Positions 25,724 to 33,005 of a stretch of 64,000 nt of DNA are shown piece after piece (positions within the stretch are counted from its first letter, which is position 1; every line of letters starts with the position of its first letter). The translations under genes and the position numbers were made by a program. The notes under the pieces were generated by a model. The model was not told the DNA's origin. It searched no databases and was given only the letters and a program-made list of their open reading frames with translations. The stretch is from NCBI RefSeq assembly GCF_020103725.1, contig NZ_JAHXBG010000014.1:1-64000 (forward strand). Direction: 5' to 3'. The DNA comes from Hyalangium gracile. Lineage in GTDB: Bacteria; Myxococcota; Myxococcia; Myxococcales; Myxococcaceae.

Positions 25724-27343
25724 CTAGAACAGCAGCCGCATCGGGTGCTCGAGCAGCGTCTTGAACTCGCGCAGGTACTCCGCGCCGATGGCACCGTCGA
25801 TCACCCGGTGATCGCACGAGAGCGTCACCGTGAGGATCTTCCGCGCGACGATCTGTCCGTCGCGCACCACCGCCTTGTCCGCCACCGAGCCCACCGCGAG
25901 GATGGACGCCTGCGGCGGGTTGATGACGGCGACGAACTGGTCGATGCCGTACATGCCCAGGTTGGACACCGTGAGCGAGCCGCCCGTGTACTCGTCCGGC
26001 TTGAGGGCCCGCTTGCGCGCGCGCTCGGCCAGCTCGCGGGACTCGGCGGAGATGGCCGCCAGCCCCTTCTGATCCGCGTCCCGGATGATGGGCGTGATGA
26101 GCCCCTCCTCCAGCGCCACGGCGATGCCCACGTCCGCCGTCGCGTACTGCAGGATGTGATCGCCCTGCAGCGACACGTTGATCTTCGGGTAGCGCCGCAG
26201 CGCGATGGCCGCCGCCTTCACGATGATGTCGTTGACGGAGACCTTGGACTCCAGCGCCTTGGCCTCCTCGCGGATCTTCATCGCCGCGTCCATCTCCACG
26301 TCCACCGTCAGGTAGAAGTGGGGCACGCCCGGCTTCACCTCCGTCATGCGCTGGGCGATCACCCGGCGCATCGACGAGATGGGCACCGACTGGGGCTCGG
26401 GCCTGACACCCGCCCGGGCCGCCGCCGCAGGAGCCTTCGCGGGCTTCTGGGCCGCGGGCGGCCCCTTGGCCAGCGCCGCCTCGATGTCGCGCTTCACCAC
26501 GCGGCCGAGCGGACCGGAGCCCTGCAGCGCCGAGAGATCCAGGCCTCGGTCCCGCGCCATCCGCTTCGCCAGCGGGCTGGCACGGACACGGCCTCCAGCG
26601 GGCGCGGCGGCCTTGGGAGCCTCCGCCTTCGGAGCGGAAGGAGCCGGCGCCGGAGCAGCGGCCTTGGGAGCCTCCGCCTTCGGAGCGGAAGGAGCCGGCG
26701 CGGGAGCCGCCTTGCCTGCCTTGCCGGCGATGTACGCGATGGGAGCCCCCACCGTCGCCACCTGGCCCTCGCCCACGACGATCTTCGACAGCGTGCCGTC
26801 GTCGTAGGCCTCGATCTCGAGGTTGGACTTGTCCGTCTCCACCTCGGCGATGGGCTCACCGGAGGAGACCTTGTCCCCCTCCTTCTTGAGCCACTTGACG
26901 ATCTTCCCCTCCTTCATGGTCGGGGAGAGCGAGGGCATGGGGATGGCGATCCCCTCCCCTCCTCCCGCGGCCGGAGCGGCGGCGGGAGCCGGAGCGGGCG
27001 CGGCGGCCTTCGGAGCCTCGGCCTTCGGAGCCTCGGCCTTCGGAGCCTCGGCCTTCGGAGCGGAGGGAGCCGGCGCGGCGGCCTTGCCGGCCTGGACCTT
27101 CTCCCCCTTGGCGCCGATATGGGCGATGGGAGCGCCCACCTGGGCCATCTCTCCCTCGCCGACGACGATCTCCAGCAGGACGCCGTCGTCGTAGGCCTCG
27201 ATCTCGAGGTTGGACTTGTCGGTCTCGACCTCGGCGATCGCTTCACCGGACGAGACCTTGTCCCCTACCTTCTTCAGCCACTTGATGATCTTGCCCTCCT
27301 TCATGGTCGGGGAGAGCGAAGGCATCGGGATGGGCGTGGACAT
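25724..27343 (-). CDS. pdhC: Pyruvate dehydrogenase E2 (dihydrolipoamide acetyltransferase), two lipoyl domains
   Basis: A 539-residue E2. Two lipoyl domains (about 3-78 and 120-195) each carry the lipoylated Lys in ETDKSNLEIEAYDDG. Ala/Pro-rich swinging linkers follow, one with repeated KAEAP units. The peripheral subunit-binding domain contains SPLAKRMARDRGLDLSALQG and GRVVKRDIEAAL. The C-terminal acyltransferase has VPHFYLTVDVEMDAAM and the active-site motif LSCDHRVIDGAIGAE. It moves acetyl groups from E1 to CoA. The ATG at 27343 has GAGGGAG upstream. It follows E1 beta by 5 bp. No E3 gene adjoins, so E3 must be encoded elsewhere. Branched-chain 2-oxoacid activity cannot be excluded. Confidence 0.92.
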   Translation of the reverse strand: MSTPIPMPSLSPTMKEGKIIKWLKKVGDKVSSGEAIAEVETDKSNLEIEAYDDGVLLEIVVGEGEMAQVGAPIAHIGAKGEKVQAGKAAAPAPSAPKAEAPKAEAPKAEAPKAAAPAPAPAAAPAAGGGEGIAIPMPSLSPTMKEGKIVKWLKKEGDKVSSGEPIAEVETDKSNLEIEAYDDGTLSKIVVGEGQVATVGAPIAYIAGKAGKAAPAPAPSAPKAEAPKAAAPAPAPSAPKAEAPKAAAPAGGRVRASPLAKRMARDRGLDLSALQGSGPLGRVVKRDIEAALAKGPPAAQKPAKAPAAAARAGVRPEPQSVPISSMRRVIAQRMTEVKPGVPHFYLTVDVEMDAAMKIREEAKALESKVSVNDIIVKAAAIALRRYPKINVSLQGDHILQYATADVGIAVALEEGLITPIIRDADQKGLAAISAESRELAERARKRALKPDEYTGGSLTVSNLGMYGIDQFVAVINPPQASILAVGSVADKAVVRDGQIVARKILTVTLSCDHRVIDGAIGAEYLREFKTLLEHPMRLLF

Positions 27344-27348
27344 ACGGC

Positions 27349-28335
27349 TCAGGCTCCCTCGCGGTAGAGGACCTTCTTCACGGCGTCGATGATCTTGGGC
27401 GCGTCCGGCTGGGTCGCGTTCTCCAGGTTGGCCGCGTAGGACATGTTCACGTCGAGCCCCGTCACGCGCACCACCGGCGCGTCCAGGTCGTCGAACGCCT
27501 TGGACTGGATGATGTCCACCACCGAGGCGCCCACACCCGCCAGCGCCCAGCCCTCCTCCACGATGACGACGCGGTTCGTCTTGCGCACCGTGGCCAGGAT
27601 GGCCTCCTCGTCGAGCGGCCGCAGCGTGCGCAGGTCCAGGATCTCCACCGAGATGCCCTCCTGCTCCAGCTGCTTCGCGGCCTCCTCGCAGAAGTAGTAC
27701 ATGCGGCTCCACGTGATGATGGAGACGTCCTTGCCCTCGCGCTTCACGTCCGCCTTGCCGATGGGGACGACGTGCTCACCCTCGGGCACCTCGCCCTTGA
27801 TGGCATAGAGCCGCTCGCCCTCGAACATGATGACGGGGTTCTCGTCGCGGATGGCCGACTTGAGCATGCCCTTGGCGTCCGCGGGCGTGGCCGGCGCGAT
27901 CACCTTCAGGCCCGGGAAGTGGGCGTAGTTGGCCTCGAGCGCCTGGCTGTGCTGGCTGGAGAGCCGGCCGCCCGCGCCACCCGGGCCGCGAAACACGATG
28001 GGGCAGCGCAGCTGGCCGCCGGACATGTGCCGCAGCTTGGCCGCGTTGTTGACGATCTGGTCCATCGCCAGGATGGCGAAGTTCCACGTCATCATCTCCA
28101 CCACCGGACGCAGGCCCACCATCGCCGCGCCCACGCCCAGGCCCGCGAAGCCCAGCTCGGAGATGGGCGCGTCGATGATGCGCGCGCTCCCGAACCTGTC
28201 CAGCAGCCCCAGCGACACCTTGAACGCGCCGTTGTAGCGGCCCACTTCCTCACCAATCAGGAAGACGTTGGCGTCGCGCTCCATCTCCTCGGCGAGCGCC
28301 TGGTTCAGCGCCTCGCGGTACATCAACTCGGCCAT
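27349..28335 (-). CDS. pdhB: Pyruvate dehydrogenase E1 component, beta subunit
   Basis: A 328-residue transketolase-like beta subunit. It begins MAELMYREALNQALAEEMER and contains GEEVGRYNGAFKVSLGL, DAPISELGFAGLGVGAAM, RGPGGAGGRLSSQHSQ and DLRTLRPLDEEAILATVRKT, all standard for E1 beta of pyruvate dehydrogenase. With the alpha subunit it decarboxylates pyruvate using thiamine diphosphate and acetylates the E2 lipoyl groups. It is 45 bp after E1 alpha and 5 bp before E2, so one operon pdhA-pdhB-pdhC is clear. Confidence 0.94.
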   Translation of the reverse strand: MAELMYREALNQALAEEMERDANVFLIGEEVGRYNGAFKVSLGLLDRFGSARIIDAPISELGFAGLGVGAAMVGLRPVVEMMTWNFAILAMDQIVNNAAKLRHMSGGQLRCPIVFRGPGGAGGRLSSQHSQALEANYAHFPGLKVIAPATPADAKGMLKSAIRDENPVIMFEGERLYAIKGEVPEGEHVVPIGKADVKREGKDVSIITWSRMYYFCEEAAKQLEQEGISVEILDLRTLRPLDEEAILATVRKTNRVVIVEEGWALAGVGASVVDIIQSKAFDDLDAPVVRVTGLDVNMSYAANLENATQPDAPKIIDAVKKVLYREGA

Positions 28336-28380
28336 GATTTTGGCTCCGACTCTCTCAGTAAAGGGTTGCGAGGCGGCTCG

Positions 28381-29502
28381 CTAGCGAGCCAGACCGGCCT
28401 TCTTGTCCTCTCGCTCGGCGTGCTCGCGAGGCTCCAGATCCCACGTCACCTTCAGCTCCTGGCCGGAGGGGTACGAGGGCCACTTCACCTTCATGCCCAG
28501 CACGCGCTCGCGCGGGCGCACGTCCTCCTCGCCCGGCTCCACGATGGTGTCGCGCCACAGCTCGTCCAGGCTGGGCTCGGGCGACTCGTCGGCGAACTTC
28601 ACCGCCGCGTCCACCTGCGCCTTCACCTCCTCGTCGATGGCCTCGAACTCCGCCTCCGTGGCCAGCTTCTTCTTGAGCGTGTACTCGCGCAGCTTCGGGA
28701 TGGGGTCGTTCTTGCGCTCCTCCTCGACCTCCTCCTTCTTGCGGTAGCTGGCCGGGTCCACCACCGAGTGGCCGCGGAAGCGGTAGGTGTTGGCCTCCAG
28801 CAGCACCGGGCCCTTGCCCGCGCGGCAGTACTCGGCCGCGTCCTTCACCGCCTCGTACATCTTCAGGCAGTCCATGCCGTCCACGGCCTCGCCGCGCATG
28901 TTGTAGGCCGCCGCGCGCTTGTGGATCTCCGGCACCGCCGCCACGCGGCCGATGGCCGTGCCCATGCCGTAGCGGTTGTTCTCGCAGATGTAGATGACCG
29001 GCAGCTTCCACTTGGCCGCCATGTTGAACGTCTCGTGGAAGGAGCCCTGGTTGGCCGCCGCGTCGCCGAAGTAGCAGACGGTGACGCGATCCTCGTTGCG
29101 GTAGCGGCTGGCGAACGCCATGCCGGCCGCCAGCGGGATCTGCGCGCCGACGATGCCGTAGCCTCCGTAGAAGTGGTGCTCGATGTCGAAGATGTGCATC
29201 GAGCCGCCCTTGCCCTTGCTGTAGCCGGTGCTGCGGCCGAACAGCTCCGCCATCACCATGCCCGGGTCCGAGCCACGCGCCAGCGGCTGACCGTGATCGC
29301 GGTACGCCGAGAGCATGTAGTCATCCGGCCGGATGGCCTCGTTGGGGCCCACCGCCACGGCCTCCTGGCCGATGTAGAGGTGGCAGAAGCCGGCGATCTT
29401 CCCCTGCTTGTACTGCTGGTCCGTGCGCTCCTCGAAACGGCGGATGAGGTACATCTTCCGGTACATCGTCAACAGCAGTTCCTTCGAGTACTGGCTGGCC
29501 AC
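28381..29502 (-). CDS. pdhA: Pyruvate dehydrogenase E1 component, alpha subunit
   Basis: A 373-residue E1 alpha. Landmarks are RRFEERTDQQYKQGKIAGF near the N-terminus, KGKGGSMHIFD, and the thiamine diphosphate motif GDAAANQGSFHETFN followed by PVIYICENNRYGMGT. RFRGHSVVDPASYR is the segment containing the phosphorylation loop in mitochondrial homologues. The C-terminal 40 residues (KVTWDLEPREHAEREDKKAG) form a charged extension beyond the usual E1 alpha end. First gene of the operon; the 119 bp upstream should hold the promoter. Confidence 0.94.
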   Translation of the reverse strand: MASQYSKELLLTMYRKMYLIRRFEERTDQQYKQGKIAGFCHLYIGQEAVAVGPNEAIRPDDYMLSAYRDHGQPLARGSDPGMVMAELFGRSTGYSKGKGGSMHIFDIEHHFYGGYGIVGAQIPLAAGMAFASRYRNEDRVTVCYFGDAAANQGSFHETFNMAAKWKLPVIYICENNRYGMGTAIGRVAAVPEIHKRAAAYNMRGEAVDGMDCLKMYEAVKDAAEYCRAGKGPVLLEANTYRFRGHSVVDPASYRKKEEVEEERKNDPIPKLREYTLKKKLATEAEFEAIDEEVKAQVDAAVKFADESPEPSLDELWRDTIVEPGEEDVRPRERVLGMKVKWPSYPSGQELKVTWDLEPREHAEREDKKAGLAR

Positions 29503-29621
29503 CGCGAGCTGCCTCCTGAAGAGGTCGCCCCGCCCTGTGCCGGCGAGGCGTCAAACGCCGTGCGCCTCATAGCGCGCGGCTGGGGGACTTCAAAGCCAAA
29601 CTGTTGCCTGGCCGCACTGCG

Positions 29622-30368
29622 TCAAGACACGCCCGTGAAGTGAGGAATGGAGATCACGGCCTCCAACAGTTCCACCGGCCGGCCCGAGTGATCGGTGGCC
29701 AGGTGGATGACTGTCGCCTGGGGGAAATTTCGCTGATAGTCATTGACGTGGGTGGGCTCGTTGTCGAACGCGGCGATCACCTGCCCCAGCATCCCCAGCC
29801 GCGCGTGGGCCTCGCGCTTGAAAGCGTCATCGCTCTCGCGCGGCGTGGGCTTCATGAGGAGCTGGGTGGAGCGCTCGCCCGGGAGCGCCAGGCCGCAGCG
29901 CTGCATGGCCTCCACCGTGCCGGCCCGCATGCCCTCGTGGCGGCCCGTCACGTAGACGAGCTGGGCGCCGGTGCCCACCACGGCGTGCGTGAAGGCGGCC
30001 GCCCCCTCGATGGCAATGTCTTCCACGCAGTACTCGCTGGTGAAGAAGCGCTCCAGCCAGAACGCGCGGGCCTCCGGGTAGTGGGCCTCCACCTGCTCGG
30101 GGTCCAGGCCGCAGTTGCGCATGGCCGTCTTCATGTCCCACCCGCTGCTCCAGTGGGCCACCACGCACTGTCCGAGCGGCGTCAACCCACGCGCCGCTCC
30201 GAACTCCCGGAGGATGCGCACCTGGCGCGGGCGGTTGTCGAAGAGCGTGGAGTCCAGGTCGAACGCCAGCACGGCCTCCGTCCCGAGCGAGCGGGCTCGC
30301 TCCAGGATGTCACGCAGGGTGTCCTGCCAGCCTTCCCGGATGCGGCTCTTGAGGTCGTCGTAGGCCAT
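29622..30368 (-). CDS. HAD superfamily hydrolase
   Basis: A soluble 248-residue protein. Motif I is VLAFDLDSTLFDNRPRQ (DxDST type), motif II is LVYVTGRHEGM, the motif III Lys is probably in LLMKPTPRESDDAFKRE, and motif IV is FDNEPTHVNDY. The helical insert between motifs I and II places it in subfamily I. The DxDST nucleophile motif and an acidic motif IV suggest a phosphatase, but the substrate is unknown. The ATG at 30368 begins MAYDDLKSRIREGW; an in-frame extension upstream lacks conservation. It lies downstream of pdhA on the same strand, with a separate promoter region likely. Confidence 0.78.
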   Translation of the reverse strand: MAYDDLKSRIREGWQDTLRDILERARSLGTEAVLAFDLDSTLFDNRPRQVRILREFGAARGLTPLGQCVVAHWSSGWDMKTAMRNCGLDPEQVEAHYPEARAFWLERFFTSEYCVEDIAIEGAAAFTHAVVGTGAQLVYVTGRHEGMRAGTVEAMQRCGLALPGERSTQLLMKPTPRESDDAFKREAHARLGMLGQVIAAFDNEPTHVNDYQRNFPQATVIHLATDHSGRPVELLEAVISIPHFTGVS

Positions 30369-30484
30369 GGGGGACGCGAGGATATACGCGGCCCTCGCAT
30401 ACCAGGACAGGGGATGACATGGATGTGGCACCACCGCCTACATCCACAACGAAATTTTGACGTCCGGTTGACGCAACTCCGCGA

Positions 30485-31216
30485 GTGAAACCCCGAAAAT
30501 CCAGACGTCAATTCCCTTTCTGGAAAATCACACCATGGCCAAGATCACCTCTTCCGTCGCGAGCCCCCCCCCTGCCCGCCACGACTGCGACCCCGGCGCA
30601 GCCGAAGCCCGCCCTGACCCTGCCCAAGCCGCAGGTGCCGGTGAAGCCGGGCGCCCTGGACAAGTTCCTCACCCCGGTGCGCTCCGAGAAGATCGCCAGC
30701 ACCCAGGCCCGGCAGCTCGACACCATCCAGAAGGGCATCAAGAGCGGCGCCGTCACCGAGACGGAGGCCGCCAAGCTCCTGGCCCAGCAGGCGAAGATCG
30801 CCGAGGCCACCAGCAAGGCGTCCGCGGACGGCGTGATCTCCGCCCGCGAGGCCCTCAGCATCCAGCTCCAGCAGGCCAAGGCCGGCCTCGACGTGTTCCT
30901 GGCCAGCCACAACCGCACGCAGGCCTCCCCCCGCGATCCGGCCGTCGCCAAGGCGCAGGCCTCGCAGATCGGCAGCATCGCCCAGGGCATCCGCAACGGC
31001 TCGCTCACCGGCGCCGAGGCGAACACGGTGCTCGCCGATCAGGCCGACATCGCCCAGACCGTGGCTGACGCCCAGGCCGATGGCGAGGTGGACTTCATCG
31101 AGCAGCAGATGGTGAACATCCGCCAGGACGCGGCCTCCTTCGAGATCGGCCTGGAGAAGGGCGACGCCGAGAAGGCCCCGCACGCCAGGCGCTCCAGCTT
31201 CCCGGTCGTCTACTGA
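30485..31216 (+). CDS. Protein with two tandem helical repeats; start region disturbed by a C9 tract
   Basis: The intact frame starts at a GTG (30485) and gives 243 residues. The body has two homologous units of about 65 residues: the first around RQLDTIQKGIKSGAVTETEA to ISAREALSIQLQQAKAGLD, the second around SQIGSIAQGIRNGSLTGAEA to VDFIEQQMVNIRQDAASFE. Each has a GI.(S/N)G.(V/L)T..EA motif and an ADG turn. A better-looking start is the ATG at 30535 (MAKITSSVASPP), but it is out of frame with the body by one base within a run of nine Cs. With eight Cs it would read straight into PLPATTATPAQPKP. Either a sequence error or slippage is possible. No signal peptide is seen and the function is unknown. 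Confidence 0.6.
   Translation: MKPRKSRRQFPFWKITPWPRSPLPSRAPPLPATTATPAQPKPALTLPKPQVPVKPGALDKFLTPVRSEKIASTQARQLDTIQKGIKSGAVTETEAAKLLAQQAKIAEATSKASADGVISAREALSIQLQQAKAGLDVFLASHNRTQASPRDPAVAKAQASQIGSIAQGIRNGSLTGAEANTVLADQADIAQTVADAQADGEVDFIEQQMVNIRQDAASFEIGLEKGDAEKAPHARRSSFPVVY
30564..30572. repeat. Homopolymeric C9 tract near a gene start
   Basis: Nine consecutive C residues inside the N-terminal coding region of the duplicated-repeat gene. The likely native start codon at 30535 and the main reading frame agree only if the tract has eight (or eleven) Cs. Confidence 0.7.
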
Positions 31217-31243
31217 CGCGTCCGGCGGTCCCCGCGCACCACG

Positions 31244-31274
31244 AGGCCATCCTCGCTCCGAGCGGGGGTGGCCT
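31244..31274. terminator. Extended hairpin between convergent genes
   Basis: Outer arms AGGCCA and TGGCCT enclose inner arms CGCTC and GAGCG with small matched bulges, giving a long near-perfect hairpin just before the end of the small minus-strand gene. It probably terminates transcription from 30485-31216. Confidence 0.55.
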
Positions 31275-31282
31275 TCGTCGCT

Positions 31283-31489
31283 TCAGGGCTTGATGCGTGA
31301 GCGCCAGCCGGAGTCGATCTCCCGCTCGACCCACAGGATGCTCTTCACGTCCTCACGGGCGGCCAGCTCGGCCTCCGCGCGCGGCAGCCCGCCCAGGAAC
31401 TCGCGGATGGCCGCGCGCTCCTCGAAGAGCGCCTGCTCGACCTCGGACGAGGGCAGGTCCATCGCGGGACGTGGCTTCTTGTGGCCCAT
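31283..31489 (-). CDS. Small hypothetical protein
   Basis: A 68-residue protein beginning MGHKKPRPAMDLPSSEVEQA, with a charged helix (ALFEERAAIREFLGGLPRAE) and ending GWRSRIKP. No family or signal is visible. The ATG is preceded by a G-rich run and the length is modest, so it could be a chance frame in GC-rich DNA. In its favour, it fills the space between two hairpin-bounded units and has an ordinary composition. Confidence 0.4.
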   Translation of the reverse strand: MGHKKPRPAMDLPSSEVEQALFEERAAIREFLGGLPRAEAELAAREDVKSILWVEREIDSGWRSRIKP

Positions 31490-31631
31490 GCAGCCCCTGG
31501 TCTAGCCCGAGGGTCTGACAGCCGGGAAGCCACGCGGGGAGCGCATCCACCCTCGCGGCGGCCATGCTCCGGGTCCGTGGACCTGACGCGTCCTCCCGCG
31601 GATTCCCATCTCGCGGGTAGTCCCGCCACGC

Positions 31632-32402
31632 TCAGCGCCGGAAGCGAGCGCTGGCCTCCGCCTCGAAGGCCGCGACATCGCGGTAGTAGCGCTCCACCTC
31701 GGCCTGGGTGATCGGGTTGGTGTAGGCCTCGGGCCGAGGCTGCTCGATGACGTCGACGATGGCCTTCGTGGCGTCCTCGACGCCCTGCGCCCCGGGCAGC
31801 ACCCGCGAGTCGGGGCCCCCGCCCAGCGCGTTGCTGCCGAACTCGGTGGCCACCACGCCCGGCATCACCACCGTCACCATGATGCCCGGATGCGTCTGCC
31901 GCAGCTCCATGCGCAGACACGCACTGAGCGCGTTGAGCGCGTGCTTGGCCGCGCTGTACGCCGAGCGGAAGGCCACCAGGGGCACCCGCCCCAGCCCGCT
32001 GGAGATGTTGACGAGCTGCCCGGCGTTGCGCGACTTGAAGTGCGGCAGCACGGCCTGCATGCCGTAGAGCGCGCTCTTCACGTTGTCCCGCATCATCACG
32101 TCGAGCTCCTCGTCCGTGAGCTCCGACACCGAGCGGGTGATGCCTCGCCCGGCGTTGTTCACCCAGACGTCGATGCGGCCGAAGCGCTGGAGCGCGGCGT
32201 CCCGCAGCTTCTCCATGTCACCGCGCACCGTGGCATCCGCGACGACCGCGATCGCCTCCGTCCCCGAGCGGGCCGCCACGGCCTCCAGCTCCGGCTTCCG
32301 GCGCGCCGACAGCACCAGCTTCGCGCCCTTGCCTCCCAGCTGGCGCGCCAGCTCCGCCCCGATGCCCGCGCTCGCTCCCGTAATCACGATGACCTTGTCC
32401 AT
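31632..32402 (-). CDS. Short-chain dehydrogenase/reductase
   Basis: A 256-residue classical SDR. The cofactor motif is VIVITGASAGIGAELARQLG; the RR of SARRKPEL after the second strand favours NADP. Further landmarks are WVNNAGRG, the catalytic Ser in LVNISSGLG and YSAAKHALNALS with catalytic Tyr and Lys. The C-terminal variable region gives no substrate clue; related proteins are often annotated as oxidoreductases of the DltE/YqjQ type. It starts 116 bp after the thioesterase gene ends, on the same strand, and may be expressed with it. Confidence 0.9.
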   Translation of the reverse strand: MDKVIVITGASAGIGAELARQLGGKGAKLVLSARRKPELEAVAARSGTEAIAVVADATVRGDMEKLRDAALQRFGRIDVWVNNAGRGITRSVSELTDEELDVMMRDNVKSALYGMQAVLPHFKSRNAGQLVNISSGLGRVPLVAFRSAYSAAKHALNALSACLRMELRQTHPGIMVTVVMPGVVATEFGSNALGGGPDSRVLPGAQGVEDATKAIVDVIEQPRPEAYTNPITQAEVERYYRDVAAFEAEASARFRR

Positions 32403-32518
32403 GCACGCTCCCCGTCAGGCCCGTCGCGCGCTGCGCGAGGGCTCGGTCCTCTTCCTCCAACGCCTGCCGCCGCACGCCCAGTCCCCGCCGACGAATGTGT
32501 CTCCGAGGGGACACGGCG

Positions 32519-32926
32519 TCACAGGGGCTCGAGCGTGAAGCGCTGCACCACCTCGGGCGGGATGCGGAGGGGCCGCCCGGTGGTCGTGGAGACATACGCC
32601 CACTGCGTCTGCGCCTGCACCAGCACCTGCCGGTCCGACGCCCGCCGGATGAAGTTCTGCCGCGTCGCCGTCACCGCGCTCAGCCCCACCACCCGCGTCT
32701 CCACCTCGATGTCCTCGCCGAGGAGCGCCGGCCGCAGGTAGTCCACCTCGTGGCGGCGCACCATGAAGACGCCGCCCAGCTGCCGATAGGCCTCCAGCGT
32801 CAACCCCACCGAGATGGAGTGCGCCACGGCCACATCCTGGATCCACCGGATGTAGACGATGTTGCTCACGTGGTGGAGCTCATCGAGCTCCTGCGCGGTG
32901 ACCTGCACTCGGATGGTGAATGGCAC
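32519..32926 (-). CDS. Acyl-CoA thioesterase, 4-hydroxybenzoyl-CoA thioesterase fold
   Basis: A 135-residue hot-dog fold protein. It starts VPFTIRVQVTAQELDELHHV, in which the Asp and His-His of the usual DxxxHxN pattern are partly kept (ELDELHHVSNIVYIRW). It continues with FMVRRHEVDYLRPALLGEDI and TVRR-like substrate-wall strands. Members hydrolyse acyl-CoA thioesters; the acyl chain cannot be predicted. The GTG at 32926 is chosen because GGGAGG stands seven bases upstream and the resulting length fits the YbgC/FadM range; an upstream start at 32992 would add a non-conserved 22 residues. Confidence 0.85.
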   Translation of the reverse strand: MPFTIRVQVTAQELDELHHVSNIVYIRWIQDVAVAHSISVGLTLEAYRQLGGVFMVRRHEVDYLRPALLGEDIEVETRVVGLSAVTATRQNFIRRASDRQVLVQAQTQWAYVSTTTGRPLRIPPEVVQRFTLEPL

Positions 32927-33005
32927 GGCGGCACCTCCCCACCGGGAGCATAGGAAATCCCATGCCCCCGAAGGGAGAGGTCTGTCAGTCACCCCGCTCG
33001 GCGAC

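Noticed and set aside
26590-27090. Direct repeats in the E2 gene as a mobile or regulatory element
   Set aside because: They encode the Ala/Pro/Lys linkers between lipoyl domains, which are normally repetitive.
29622-30368. Possible link of the HAD protein to pyruvate dehydrogenase regulation
   Set aside because: A 119-bp gap and absence of any kinase or phosphatase signature for E1 make it unsupported.
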